This document shows, piece by piece, positions 36,286 to 44,499 of a stretch of 44,499 nt of DNA. The stretch is taken from assembly GCA_021740085.1 (NCBI GenBank), contig JAIPAL010000011.1, positions 1-44,499 on the forward strand, given 5' to 3'. The notes beneath the pieces are model-generated. The model was not told the DNA's origin and ran no database searches. It saw only the letters and a list, made by a program, of their open reading frames with translations. Position numbers and translations under genes: made by a program. Position 1 is the stretch's first letter. Each line of letters opens with the position of its first letter. The stretch comes from Crocinitomicaceae bacterium. Its GTDB lineage: Bacteria > Bacteroidota > Bacteroidia > Flavobacteriales_D > Crocinitomicaceae.

Positions 36286-36840
36286 TTATTTTTTTATAAA
36301 TGGAAACCCAAATGCGTCTAATAAAGCTTTCGCTTCTTCGTCACTTTCAGCACTCGTTACAAAAGTGATATCCATTCCTAGTATTCTATTAACCTTATCG
36401 ATGTCTATTTCTGGGAAAATAATATGTTCTTTAATTCCAAGATTAAAGTTCCCTCTACCATCAAAACCTTTTGGGTTGATACCTCTGAAATCTCTAGTTC
36501 TCGGCAAAGATACAGCAAGAAGTCGATCTAAAAAATCATACATTCTATCTCCTCTAAGCGTAACTTTCGTTCCGATAGGCATTCCTTTTCTAAGTTTAAA
36601 ATTAGAAATATCTTTTTTAGACAAAGTCGTGATCGCTTTTTGTCCAGCGATACGAGAAAGATCCGCTGCAGCACTTTCAATTAATTTCTTATCTGCTACC
36701 GCATCGCCAACTCCTTGACTTAGCACTATTTTTTTCAATTTAGGCACCCTCATCACCGAGGTGTATCCAAACTGTTCGGTTAACCCTTGAATAATTTCAG
36801 CGTTATACCTTTCCTTTAATCTTGGTGAATAAGTTGTCAT
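36286..36840 (-). CDS. rplE: 50S ribosomal protein L5
   Basis: The protein has 184 residues (179 in E. coli). [57 protein letters not shown] and [17 protein letters not shown] in sequence are diagnostic. It binds 5S rRNA and the P-site tRNA elbow. The start overlaps the rplX stop by 4 bp (ATGA type). Confidence 0.99.
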   Translation of the reverse strand: MTTYSPRLKERYNAEIIQGLTEQFGYTSVMRVPKLKKIVLSQGVGDAVADKKLIESAAADLSRIAGQKAITTLSKKDISNFKLRKGMPIGTKVTLRGDRMYDFLDRLLAVSLPRTRDFRGINPKGFDGRGNFNLGIKEHIIFPEIDIDKVNRILGMDITFVTSAESDEEAKALLDAFGFPFIKK

Positions 36841-37154
36841 TTGATTACCTCCCCTGATTTTTTAGCGTATCTAACCAATTTTCCATTTTCATCCAATTTC
36901 CTACCAATTCTTGATGGTTGACCATTCACGACCACCATTAAATTAGAAATATGGATTGTTCCTTCTTTTTCTTCAATTCCTCCTTGAGGATTAGAAGCAC
37001 TTGGTTTATTATGACGTTTGATCATATTAACCCCTTTAATAGTTACCCTCATTTTGGTACGATCAATGGCAATAACATCGCCTTCTTGACCTTTAGATTC
37101 TCCGCTCATAACACGAACGGCGTCTCCAACTTTTATGTTTAACTTCTTTTGCAT
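36837..37154 (-). CDS. rplX: 50S ribosomal protein L24
   Basis: The protein has 105 residues (104 in E. coli). A KOW motif is present ([22 protein letters not shown] in parts), followed by [19 protein letters not shown] and the [15 protein letters not shown] tail. Assembly-initiating protein at the 5' end of 23S rRNA. Ten bp after rplN and 4 bp overlap with rplE. Confidence 0.99.
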   Translation of the reverse strand: MQKKLNIKVGDAVRVMSGESKGQEGDVIAIDRTKMRVTIKGVNMIKRHNKPSASNPQGGIEEKEGTIHISNLMVVVNGQPSRIGRKLDENGKLVRYAKKSGEVIK

Positions 37155-37164
37155 ATTCTATTAA

Positions 37165-37533
37165 TTATAACACTTCAGGTGCCAATGAAACAATTTTCAT
37201 AAAGTTGCTTTCACGTAATTCACGAGCGACAGGTCCAAAAATACGAGTACCTCTCATTTCACCAGTAGCATTCAAAATAACGCAAGCGTTATCATCAAAG
37301 CGAATATACGATCCATCAGGCCTTCTGATTTCTTTTCTTGTTCTTACAACTACTGCCTTCACAACAGTCCCTTTTTTCACATTTCCGTTAGGAATAGCAC
37401 TTTTAACGGTAACAACAATTTTGTCACCAATAGACGCGTATCTACGTCTTGTACCTCCCAATACACGTATACAAAGGACTTCCTTTGCTCCGGAATTATC
37501 TGCTACTGAAAGTCTAGATTCTGTTTGTATCAT
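37165..37533 (-). CDS. rplN: 50S ribosomal protein L14
   Basis: The protein has 122 residues (123 in E. coli). [19 protein letters not shown], the [21 protein letters not shown] loop, DDNACVILN and [14 protein letters not shown] are diagnostic. The protein sits at the subunit interface and is the target of RsfS silencing factor. First gene of the spc part, 7 bp after rpsQ and 10 bp before rplX. Confidence 0.99.
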   Translation of the reverse strand: MIQTESRLSVADNSGAKEVLCIRVLGGTRRRYASIGDKIVVTVKSAIPNGNVKKGTVVKAVVVRTRKEIRRPDGSYIRFDDNACVILNATGEMRGTRIFGPVARELRESNFMKIVSLAPEVL

Positions 37534-37540
37534 TATTCAA

Positions 37541-37798
37541 TTATTTTGCTCTTTCTACAATTTCTATCAATCTCCAGTTCTTTGATTTACTCAAAGGACG
37601 AGTTTCCATAATTCGAACGGTATCGCCCTCATTACAATCATTTTTCTCATCATGTGCCACGAATTTGGTTGTCATTTTCACGAACTTACCGTATTTCGGG
37701 TGCTTCACTTTTCGTTCCACAGCAACTACGATAGATTTCTCCATTTTGTTGCTAGTAACTGTACCTATTTTCTCTTTTCTTAAATTCCGCTTTTCCAT
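37541..37798 (-). CDS. rpsQ: 30S ribosomal protein S17
   Basis: With the ATG at 37798 ([12 protein letters not shown]) the protein has 85 residues, like E. coli S17 (84). An ATG at 37807 is also in frame and only 1 bp after the rpmC stop; it would add Met-Leu-Arg. The core [42 protein letters not shown] is clear. It binds the 5' domain of 16S rRNA. Last gene of the S10 part. Confidence 0.97.
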   Translation of the reverse strand: MEKRNLRKEKIGTVTSNKMEKSIVVAVERKVKHPKYGKFVKMTTKFVAHDEKNDCNEGDTVRIMETRPLSKSKNWRLIEIVERAK

Positions 37799-37808
37799 TC
37801 TAAGCATT

Positions 37809-38015
37809 TTAATTTTCAGCTTTCGCTGTATTTTGTCTAACCGTTAACTCCGTACTTAACCGAGCAATTATTTTACGCAAACCTGTTATTCTCATCGGAT
37901 TTTCGATGGGGGTCATTTTGTGCGTTAATTTCAAATTGACCATTTGATTTTGAAAATCAGTCAAACGCTTACTTAAATCTTCGTTTGATAGTTTCAATAT
38001 TTCTTCTCGTTTCAT
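37809..38015 (-). CDS. rpmC: 50S ribosomal protein L29
   Basis: The protein has 68 residues (63 in E. coli), two helices with the L29 signature [20 protein letters not shown] and [16 protein letters not shown]. It is at the exit of the nascent-chain tunnel. It follows rplP by 12 bp and precedes rpsQ by 1 or 10 bp depending on the rpsQ start. Confidence 0.98.
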   Translation of the reverse strand: MKREEILKLSNEDLSKRLTDFQNQMVNLKLTHKMTPIENPMRITGLRKIIARLSTELTVRQNTAKAEN

Positions 38016-38027
38016 TTTTACTCTTTA

Positions 38028-38453
38028 TTAAATAGGTACAACAAAATCATTTCTCACAATGAACTTACACTTTACAGGTAATTTCTGAGCAGCCAATCTC
38101 ATTGCTTCTTTGGCAATTTCGTAAGAAACGCCATCCGCCTCAAACATTATTTTACCTGGTTTAACGACAGCAACCCAATGACTAGGAGCACCTTTACCTT
38201 TACCCATCCTTACCTCTGCAGGCTTAGAAGTTACTGGTTTATCAGGAAATACTCTAATCCAAACCTTTCCTTCTCTTTTCATGTATCTCGTTACCGCGAT
38301 ACGAGAAGCTTCAATTTGGCGAGAAGTAATCCAGCCTGGCTCCAATGTTTTAAGTCCAAAAGATCCAAAGGCAATTGTAGCACCTCTGTGGGCTAAACCT
38401 GTAGTTCTTCCTTTTTGTACTCGTCGAAATTTCGTTCTTTTAGGTTGTAACAT
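38028..38453 (-). CDS. rplP: 50S ribosomal protein L16
   Basis: The protein has 141 residues (136 in E. coli). [36 protein letters not shown] and [19 protein letters not shown] are diagnostic; the last loop reaches the peptidyl-transferase centre. Twenty bp after rpsC and 12 bp before rpmC. Confidence 0.99.
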   Translation of the reverse strand: MLQPKRTKFRRVQKGRTTGLAHRGATIAFGSFGLKTLEPGWITSRQIEASRIAVTRYMKREGKVWIRVFPDKPVTSKPAEVRMGKGKGAPSHWVAVVKPGKIMFEADGVSYEIAKEAMRLAAQKLPVKCKFIVRNDFVVPI

Positions 38454-38473
38454 CTTTATTTATTTACTCCGTA

Positions 38474-39193
38474 TTATTTTTTCTTTCTTTTTGGTAACGC
38501 AGGTCTACTACTCTGCGGTGCATTGTTAGATTGTGTAGATACACCTACGTTAGGAGACAAATCTCTTTTTCCGTAAACCTCTCCACGACAAATCCAAACT
38601 TTAATTCCAAGGCGACCATAAGTAGTATGAGCTTCAGAAAGCGCGTAATCAATATCAGCTCTAAAAGTATGAAGTGGTGTTCTACCATCCTTATACATTT
38701 CAGATCTTGCCATTTCCGCTCCATTCAAACGGCCAGAAATTTTTATTTTAATTCCTTCAGCACCCATTCTCATGGTAGAAGCGATTGCCATTTTAATTGC
38801 TCTACGAAATGAAATACGAGCTTCTAATTGACGTGCTACACCATCTGCTACTAATCGAGCATCTAATTCTGGGCGTTTAACTTCAAAAATATTTATTTGA
38901 ATTTCCTTCTTCGTAATCTTCTTTAATTCTTCTTTCAACTTGTCTACTTCCTGACCACCTTTTCCAATAATAACACCTGGGCGTGCTGTATTGATGGTAA
39001 CAGTTACCAGTTTAAGAGTACGTTCGATAATGATTTTTGAAATACTCGCTTTGATTAGACGTGCACTTAAATACCTACGAATCTGATCATCTTCAACAAT
39101 CTTATCTTTATAATCATTTCCACCATACCAGTTAGACTCCCATCCTGTGATGTAACCTAACCTATTGCCAATTGGATTTGTTTTTTGTCCCAT
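38474..39193 (-). CDS. rpsC: 30S ribosomal protein S3
   Basis: The protein has 239 residues (233 in E. coli). The KH domain with [20 protein letters not shown] and the C-terminal domain with [20 protein letters not shown] and [14 protein letters not shown] are clear. The C-terminal tail is Ser/Asn/Gln-rich and ends in LPKRKKK. It forms part of the mRNA entry site with S4 and S5. Three bp after rplV. Confidence 0.99.
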   Translation of the reverse strand: MGQKTNPIGNRLGYITGWESNWYGGNDYKDKIVEDDQIRRYLSARLIKASISKIIIERTLKLVTVTINTARPGVIIGKGGQEVDKLKEELKKITKKEIQINIFEVKRPELDARLVADGVARQLEARISFRRAIKMAIASTMRMGAEGIKIKISGRLNGAEMARSEMYKDGRTPLHTFRADIDYALSEAHTTYGRLGIKVWICRGEVYGKRDLSPNVGVSTQSNNAPQSSRPALPKRKKK

Positions 39194-39196
39194 TTC

Positions 39197-39598
39197 TTAA
39201 TTAATATTTACGCCATCAACTATGATAGTCACGTGATTTGATCTTTTTCTAATTCTATGCGCTCTACCTTGAGGAGCTGGTTGAACTCTTTTTAACATTG
39301 CACCACCACCTACATCAATTGTCTTCACGATTAGGTTTTCCTGAGATACATCAGATCCCTCATTTTTCGCTTCCCAATTTGCAATTGCAGAAAGCAATAA
39401 TTTACCTAAACTAAGTGAAGCGTCTTTCGCATTGTGATTTAACACGTTTAACGCTTTATTAACTTCCATGCCTCTGATCATATCAGCCACTAATCTCATT
39501 TTTCTTGGAGATATCGTCGAATTTTTCAATTCCGCAATAGCAGTTTTCTTCTTCGTTTCTTTCAGCAATTCTGCTCGTAATCTTTTTCTAGCACCCAT
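39197..39598 (-). CDS. rplV: 50S ribosomal protein L22
   Basis: The protein has 133 residues, longer than the 110 of E. coli because of an N-terminal basic extension (about 25 residues, [19 protein letters not shown]). The core [29 protein letters not shown] and C-terminal [16 protein letters not shown] are typical. The beta-hairpin lines the exit tunnel and influences macrolide binding. Fifteen bp after rpsS. Confidence 0.98.
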   Translation of the reverse strand: MGARKRLRAELLKETKKKTAIAELKNSTISPRKMRLVADMIRGMEVNKALNVLNHNAKDASLSLGKLLLSAIANWEAKNEGSDVSQENLIVKTIDVGGGAMLKRVQPAPQGRAHRIRKRSNHVTIIVDGVNIN

Positions 39599-39613
39599 GA
39601 CTATTAAATTATC

Positions 39614-39892
39614 TTATCGTTTTTTATCTTTTTTATTTCCGCCATGACCTCGGTAATTTCTAGTTGGTGAAAACTCACCTAACTTATGACCAACCATGTT
39701 TTCAGTTACAAAAACAGGAATAAATTTATTGCCATTGTGCACTGCGAACGTCAACCCTACAAAATCAGGAGTGATAGTTGAAGCTCTTGACCAAGTTTTG
39801 ATCACGGCTTTACTTTTCGATGCTTGTGCTTCATCAACACGCTTCATTATCTTGTAATGAACAAATGGCGGTTTTTTTAGTGAACGACTCAT
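39614..39892 (-). CDS. rpsS: 30S ribosomal protein S19
   Basis: The protein has 92 residues, same as E. coli. [38 protein letters not shown] and the [21 protein letters not shown]-terminus are diagnostic. Head of the 30S subunit, near the A-site tRNA. Three bp after rplB. Confidence 0.99.
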   Translation of the reverse strand: MSRSLKKPPFVHYKIMKRVDEAQASKSKAVIKTWSRASTITPDFVGLTFAVHNGNKFIPVFVTENMVGHKLGEFSPTRNYRGHGGNKKDKKR

Positions 39893-39895
39893 ACT

Positions 39896-40720
39896 CTATT
39901 TTTTTCTTCTTTCAATAATAAACTTATCTGAATACTTAGTCTTTGGTCTAGTTTTAAACCCTTTAGCTGGCATTCCATTTCTTGATCTTGGATGTCCACC
40001 AGAGCTTCTACCCTCACCACCACCCATTGGGTGATCGACTGGATTCATAACAACACCCCTTACACGTGGTCTTCTACCTAACCATCTTGAACGACCAGCC
40101 TTACCTGAGACTTCCAAATTGTGTTCTGCATTAGATACTGATCCGATTGTAGCTAAACAAGTAACTAAGATCAATCTTGTTTCACCTGAAGGCATTTTAA
40201 CAATCGCATAGCGACCATCTCTAGCATTCAATTGACCATATGTTCCAGCACCTCGAGCAATCGAACCACCTTTACCTGGTTTTAATTCTATATTATGAAC
40301 TACCGTTCCAAGAGGCACATCAGATAAAAACATTGCGTGTCCGATATTAGGGGTCGCAGATTTACCAGATAAGATAACATCTCCTACTTTCAACCCTGTT
40401 GGTGCGATGATGTATCTTTTTTCACCATCCGCATAAAAAAGAAGCGCGATGTTTGCCGTACGATTTGGATCGTATTCAATTGTTTTTACAGTTGCAGGGA
40501 TATCAAATTTATCTCTTTTAAAATCGATAATACGATATTTTTGCTTGTGACCACCGCCCAAATAGCGCATCGTCATTCTACCATCGTTATTTCTACCACC
40601 AGATTTTTTCATACTTGAAACCAAGCTCTTCTCTGGCTTAGAAGCAGTAATGTCACTCATATCAACCGCGATCTTATGTCGCTGTCCTGGAGTAGTAGGT
40701 TTGAACTTTTTTAAACTCAT
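39896..40720 (-). CDS. rplB: 50S ribosomal protein L2
   Basis: The protein has 274 residues (273 in E. coli). [15 protein letters not shown] start, [35 protein letters not shown], and [17 protein letters not shown] with the conserved histidine near the peptidyl-transferase centre are all seen. Eight bp after rplW and 3 bp before rpsS. Confidence 0.99.
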   Translation of the reverse strand: MSLKKFKPTTPGQRHKIAVDMSDITASKPEKSLVSSMKKSGGRNNDGRMTMRYLGGGHKQKYRIIDFKRDKFDIPATVKTIEYDPNRTANIALLFYADGEKRYIIAPTGLKVGDVILSGKSATPNIGHAMFLSDVPLGTVVHNIELKPGKGGSIARGAGTYGQLNARDGRYAIVKMPSGETRLILVTCLATIGSVSNAEHNLEVSGKAGRSRWLGRRPRVRGVVMNPVDHPMGGGEGRSSGGHPRSRNGMPAKGFKTRPKTKYSDKFIIERRKK

Positions 40721-40728
40721 TGTTTCAA

Positions 40729-41025
40729 TTAATAATTAGTAAACAAATCAATGGTTTCTCCATCTGCTACAGTAACAACCGCTTTTTTCCATTGCTTGCT
40801 TTTTTGCTCAACAATACCTTTGTTAGTGTACTTCATAGAAGACTTACCACCGCCATAATTTAATGTACGTACATCTACAACATGCACTCCATACATTTTC
40901 TCGACAGCATTTTTTATTTCTATCTTGTTTGCTTTTCTATCTACTTCAAAAGAAAATGCGTTTTGTCTTTCACTAGCCGCCGTTGCTTTTTCTGTAATTA
41001 CTGGTTTTTTAATAATTCCTTGCAT
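40729..41025 (-). CDS. rplW: 50S ribosomal protein L23
   Basis: The protein has 98 residues (100 in E. coli). [38 protein letters not shown] and a [15 protein letters not shown] loop are typical. It is at the tunnel exit and docks trigger factor and SRP; the conserved acidic residue of the trigger-factor site cannot be assigned securely by eye. Four bp after rplD. Confidence 0.98.
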   Translation of the reverse strand: MQGIIKKPVITEKATAASERQNAFSFEVDRKANKIEIKNAVEKMYGVHVVDVRTLNYGGGKSSMKYTNKGIVEQKSKQWKKAVVTVADGETIDLFTNY

Positions 41026-41029
41026 AACC

Positions 41030-41656
41030 TTAATTTAGTATTTCTTCAATTCGTCCAATTGAGCTGCTCGTTAGAACCACTTTCTTCGCGTTAAGCACAT
41101 CGAAAGTATTTACAGAGTCTGCCGTTACGACTTTAACTTTGCCAAGGTTTCGAGAAGCCAAATAAACACTGTCATTTTTATCACCCAAAATCAATAATAC
41201 TTTCTGGTTGGTTAATTGAAGTGCACTCATTAGACTAACAAATTCCTTTGTTTTCGCATTTGCAAAAGCCAAATCTTCTAACACCATTAAGCCTTCATTT
41301 TGCGCTTTGTAAGAAAACGCTGATTTTCTAGCCAATCGTTTCAACTTAATATTTAATTTGAAATGATAGTTTCTCGGTCTTGGTCCAAAAATTCTACCAC
41401 CTCCAACTCGAGTACCAGACTTCACACTACCTGCTCTTGCACCACCAGTACCTTTTTGTTTTTTAATCTTTCTTGTTGAACCTGAAATTTCAGCACGTTC
41501 TTTTGATTTATGTGTCCCTTGACGTCTATTGGCTAAATGCTGTTTAACATCAAGATAGATAGCATGATTGTTTGGTTCAATACCAAAAACATCATCTGAA
41601 AGCGTTACCGACTTTGAAGTAAGCGATCCGGTTGTATCGTATATTTTTACTTTCAT
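41030..41656 (-). CDS. rplD: 50S ribosomal protein L4
   Basis: The protein has 208 residues (201 in E. coli). AIYLDVKQHLANRRQGTHKS, KQKGTGGARAGSVKSGTRVGG in parts and FGPRPRNYHFKLNIKLKRLA are diagnostic. The loop lines the exit tunnel; in gamma-proteobacteria L4 also represses the S10 operon, a function not shown here. The start overlaps the rplC stop by 1 bp (TAATG). Confidence 0.99.
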   Translation of the reverse strand: MKVKIYDTTGSLTSKSVTLSDDVFGIEPNNHAIYLDVKQHLANRRQGTHKSKERAEISGSTRKIKKQKGTGGARAGSVKSGTRVGGGRIFGPRPRNYHFKLNIKLKRLARKSAFSYKAQNEGLMVLEDLAFANAKTKEFVSLMSALQLTNQKVLLILGDKNDSVYLASRNLGKVKVVTADSVNTFDVLNAKKVVLTSSSIGRIEEILN

Positions 41657-42270
41657 TACTTCTTAATTGTTACTGTTGAACCTTTAGCTCCTGGAATAGA
41701 TCCTTTCACTATAATTATATTTTTTTCTACAAATACCTTTAATATTTCAAGATTTGGAGTTAAACGTCTTTTGTTACCCATCTGTCCAGCCATTCTCATT
41801 CCTTTAAAAACTCGAGCTGGATAAGAACAAGCACCAATTGAACCCGGCGCACGTAATCTGTTATGTTGACCATGAGTTGCTTGACCAACACCAGCGAATC
41901 CGTGACGACGAACAACACCTTGAAAACCTTTTCCTTTTGACGTTCCAACGACATCAACAAATTCTCCTTCTTCAAATAGAGATGCTTTAATAACATCACC
42001 TATGTTAACATCTGTGAAACCTTTAAACTCCACCAATTTTGATTTAGGAGAAGTGCTCGCTTTTTTGAAATGACCCTTCAATGCATTCGGGGTATTTTTT
42101 TCTTTGCGATCACCAAATCCCAATTGAACGGCTTCGTAACCATCTCTGTCCAGCGTTTTTAGTTGTGTAACAACGCAGGGACCAGCTTCTATCACTGTGC
42201 ATGGTAATGACTTACCCTCGGCACTGTAGATACTAGTCATTCCGACTTTTCGACCAATTATTCCAGGCAT
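41656..42270 (-). CDS. rplC: 50S ribosomal protein L3
   Basis: The protein has 204 residues (209 in E. coli). [17 protein letters not shown], the [19 protein letters not shown] extension that reaches the peptidyl-transferase centre, and [20 protein letters not shown] are diagnostic. Sixteen bp after rpsJ and 1-bp overlap with rplD. Confidence 0.99.
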   Translation of the reverse strand: MPGIIGRKVGMTSIYSAEGKSLPCTVIEAGPCVVTQLKTLDRDGYEAVQLGFGDRKEKNTPNALKGHFKKASTSPKSKLVEFKGFTDVNIGDVIKASLFEEGEFVDVVGTSKGKGFQGVVRRHGFAGVGQATHGQHNRLRAPGSIGACSYPARVFKGMRMAGQMGNKRRLTPNLEILKVFVEKNIIIVKGSIPGAKGSTVTIKK

Positions 42271-42286
42271 AACTTATTTATTAATA

Positions 42287-42592
42287 TTAAACTTTAATTT
42301 CTACATCAACTCCACTAGGAAGTTCCAATTTCATAAGTGCATCAACCGTTTTCGATGAGCTACTATAAATGTCAATCAACCTCTTGTACGAGCACAATTC
42401 AAATTGCTCACGAGCTTTCTTCATTACGTGAGGCGAACGCAATACCGTATAAATACGTTTGTGCGTAGGCAAAGGAATAGGTCCACTCACAACTGCACCT
42501 GTTGACTTAACCGTTTTTACAATTTTCTCTGCGGACTTATCCACTAGATTATAATCGTATGACTTTAACTTTATTCTTATTTTCTGGCTCAT
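42287..42592 (-). CDS. rpsJ: 30S ribosomal protein S10
   Basis: The protein has 101 residues (103 in E. coli). [39 protein letters not shown] and the C-terminal [16 protein letters not shown] are typical. Besides the ribosome it serves as NusE in transcription antitermination. It starts 12 bp after fusA with no room for a separate promoter, so the S10 and str parts are transcribed together here. Confidence 0.99.
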   Translation of the reverse strand: MSQKIRIKLKSYDYNLVDKSAEKIVKTVKSTGAVVSGPIPLPTHKRIYTVLRSPHVMKKAREQFELCSYKRLIDIYSSSSKTVDALMKLELPSGVDVEIKV

Positions 42593-42604
42593 CGTATTTA
42601 ATTA

Positions 42605-44499
42605 TTATGCAGTGACTTTACCGTTAATTTTTGATATTACATCATCAGAAACATTTTTAGGTGCTTCGGAATAATGTGAAAATTCCATAGAAGAATTCGC
42701 TCTTCCGGATGTTATCGTACGCAACTGAGTAACATAACCAAACATTTCAGATAGAGGAACATCCGCTTTCAACACTTTCGCATTATTTCTATCATCCATT
42801 CCCCTCATCATTCCTCTTCTTCTATTTAAATCCCCAACAACATCACCCATATTCTCTTCTGGCGTTACCACCTCTAATTTCATAATAGGCTCAAGTAAAG
42901 CTGGCTGACAACCTTTAACTGCTGCACGATATGCCATTTTAGCACACAATTCAAAAGATAGAGAATCTGAATCGACCGCATGGTAAGATCCGTCCAACAA
43001 TTCAACTTTCATTGAATCCATAGGGAACCCAGCCAAAACACCATTTTTCATTGATTCTTTAAATCCTTTTTCAACAGAAGGAATAAATTCACGAGGAATA
43101 TTACCACCTTTCACACTGTTAATGAATTCAAGACCTGTTTTTTCAGGATTATCTTGAGGAGAAATTTTCACCAAAATATCAGCGAATTTACCACGACCAC
43201 CAGACTGCTTTTTATAAGCCTCCCGATGTTCAACAGATCCGTTGATGTTTTCACGATACGCTACTTGTGGAGCACCTTGATTTACTTCTACTTTAAATTC
43301 TCTTTTTAATCGGTCAATAATAATTTCAAGGTGAAGTTCACCCATTCCTGAAATAATTGTTTGACCAGTTTCCTCATCTGTTTTAACTCGGAATGTAGGA
43401 TCTTCTTCTGACAATTTATTCAAACCAATAGAAAGTCTATCTGTGTCTGCTTGCGTTTTAGGCTCAATTGCTAAACCGATTACAGGATCAGGGAAATTCA
43501 TTGATTCTAAAATGATCGGTGCATTTTCAGCACACAAAGTATCACCCGTTTTAATATCTTTAAATCCAACTACCGCACCAATATCACCCGCTCCTAATTC
43601 AGGAATTTGATTTTGCTTATTAGCGTGCATTTGAAAAATTCGAGAAATTCTTTCTTTGTTTCCAGAACGCGTATTTAATACATACGAACCCGCTTCCAAT
43701 TTTCCAGAGTAAGCACGAACGAAGCACAACCTACCAACAAATGGATCGGTTGCAATTTTGAATGCTAAACCAGCAAATGGCTCATCAAAAGAGGGCTGAC
43801 GAGTAACTTCCAAATCAGTCTTAGGATTAATTCCAGTAATACCTTCAATATCCATTGGAGACGGAAGAATTTCCATCACCATATCTAACATGGCTTGAAC
43901 ACCTTTATTTTTAAATGCTGAACCACACATCATTGGAACCACTTTTCCAGATATAGTGGCTGCTCTTAATGCATTTAATATTTCTCTTTCTGTTAATGAG
44001 TTTTCATCTTCAAAGAATTTCTCCATCAAGGACTCATCGAATTCAGCTACCGCCTCTAACAATTCACTTCTTAATTGACGTGCTTCATCAATAACATCGT
44101 CAGGAATAGGAATTTCTTTAAAGGTCATACCTAAATCCGCTTCATTCCAAACAATTCCTTTGAAGTTAATTAAATCAACCACTCCTAAGAAACCATCTTC
44201 TGCACCAATATTTATTTGAAGTGGTAAAGCGTGGCTACCCAACATGTCTTTAACTTGACGACAAACCATCAAGAAATCAGCACCTTGTCTATCCATCTTA
44301 TTAACGAATCCAATTCTAGGAACGTTATAATTATTAGCCAATCTCCAATTCGTCTCAGATTGTGGCTCAACACCATCAACTGCTGAAAACAAGAAAACCA
44401 AACCGTCTAATACTCTTAGTGAACGATTAACCTCTACAGTAAAATCAACGTGTCCTGGGGTATCAATAATATTAACATGATACAATTCATTACGGTATT
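42605..44499 (-). CDS. fusA: elongation factor G (5' truncated by window end)
   Basis: 630 residues are visible, reading without a stop to the right edge; about 75 N-terminal residues with the P-loop (G1) lie outside. The start Met suggested by a frame at 44485 is a TTG inside the gene and is not the true start (upstream codons read Tyr-Arg-Asn-Glu). G3 [10 protein letters not shown]4 FVNKMDR and G5 GSAFKNKG are present, followed by domain II and the C-terminal domains with [19 protein letters not shown]. It drives translocation of tRNA and mRNA with GTP. Twelve bp before rpsJ, and without tuf in between. Confidence 0.99.
   Translation of the reverse strand, partial: YRNELYHVNIIDTPGHVDFTVEVNRSLRVLDGLVFLFSAVDGVEPQSETNWRLANNYNVPRIGFVNKMDRQGADFLMVCRQVKDMLGSHALPLQINIGAEDGFLGVVDLINFKGIVWNEADLGMTFKEIPIPDDVIDEARQLRSELLEAVAEFDESLMEKFFEDENSLTEREILNALRAATISGKVVPMMCGSAFKNKGVQAMLDMVMEILPSPMDIEGITGINPKTDLEVTRQPSFDEPFAGLAFKIATDPFVGRLCFVRAYSGKLEAGSYVLNTRSGNKERISRIFQMHANKQNQIPELGAGDIGAVVGFKDIKTGDTLCAENAPIILESMNFPDPVIGLAIEPKTQADTDRLSIGLNKLSEEDPTFRVKTDEETGQTIISGMGELHLEIIIDRLKREFKVEVNQGAPQVAYRENINGSVEHREAYKKQSGGRGKFADILVKISPQDNPEKTGLEFINSVKGGNIPREFIPSVEKGFKESMKNGVLAGFPMDSMKVELLDGSYHAVDSDSLSFELCAKMAYRAAVKGCQPALLEPIMKLEVVTPEENMGDVVGDLNRRRGMMRGMDDRNNAKVLKADVPLSEMFGYVTQLRTITSGRANSSMEFSHYSEAPKNVSDDVISKINGKVTA

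Noticed and set aside
44483..44499. Start of EF-G at 44485
   Set aside because: This is an internal TTG; codons upstream of it stay open to the window end and match EF-G, so the gene is only cut by the window.

Overview
The window reads as a chromosomal segment of an AT-rich Bacteroidota, most probably a flavobacterial lineage. Three things support this. Start codons are preceded by A/T-rich sequence without a Shine-Dalgarno motif. Several intergenic gaps carry the Bacteroidota promoter -7 element TAnnTTTG. The ribosomal super-operon has a Bacteroidota-like order, with fusA next to rpsJ, no map or adk after secY, a cysteine-poor L36, and rplQ followed by carA and eno. Family-level placement is not possible by eye. 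No rRNA, tRNA, CRISPR array or insertion sequence was seen.

Layout. (1) 1-6651, plus strand: a tightly packed, mostly overlapping operon of lipid-type enzymes. It encodes the C-terminal part of an OleD-like short-chain dehydrogenase, an AHL-lactonase-like metallo-beta-lactamase-fold hydrolase, a PaaK/F390-synthetase-like adenylating enzyme, a FabH-like ketosynthase with an intact Cys-His-Asn triad, a membrane fatty-acid desaturase, a sulfotransferase and an alpha/beta hydrolase with a cysteine nucleophile. A two-TM conserved protein of unknown function follows (6684-7361). (2) 7541-8440, minus: a secreted LysM protein. (3) 8553-10994, minus: an arsenic resistance operon arsR - DUF6428-like - LMW-phosphatase-type arsenate reductase - ACR3 pump. 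Upstream of arsR is a 311-bp gap with three 29-bp direct repeats and a perfect 24-bp palindrome that all share one 10-bp palindromic core. (4) 11306-19636: a surface polysaccharide locus made of two divergent operons. The minus arm encodes a GT4, a Wzy/WaaL-like protein, a GT4, a DegT aminotransferase and an initiating sugar transferase. The plus arm encodes a left-handed beta-helix acyltransferase, a second Wzy/WaaL-like protein and a GT4. A flippase-like gene lies apart at 23322-24614. (5) 19788-21965: two tandem paralogous lipoproteins and a small exported protein. (6) 22024-28385: housekeeping genes, namely a DEAD-box helicase, the flippase, 3-hydroxybutyryl-CoA dehydrogenase, a NUDIX hydrolase, enolase and carA. 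(7) 28491-44499, minus: the continuous fusA-S10-spc-alpha ribosomal block, ending in rpoA and an rplQ with a long acidic repeat tail, closed by a clear terminator.

How they work together. The most interesting region is the first operon. Its enzymes can be ordered into a route: acyl activation, Claisen condensation, ketoreduction, then sulfation and thioester or lactone hydrolysis. This resembles OleABCD long-chain olefin biosynthesis combined with the sulfotransferase-thioesterase decarboxylation known from CurM and cyanobacterial olefin synthase, but with separate enzymes. The product is not known and the olefin idea is inference. The ars operon and the polysaccharide locus are self-contained accessory modules set beside the highly conserved translation block.
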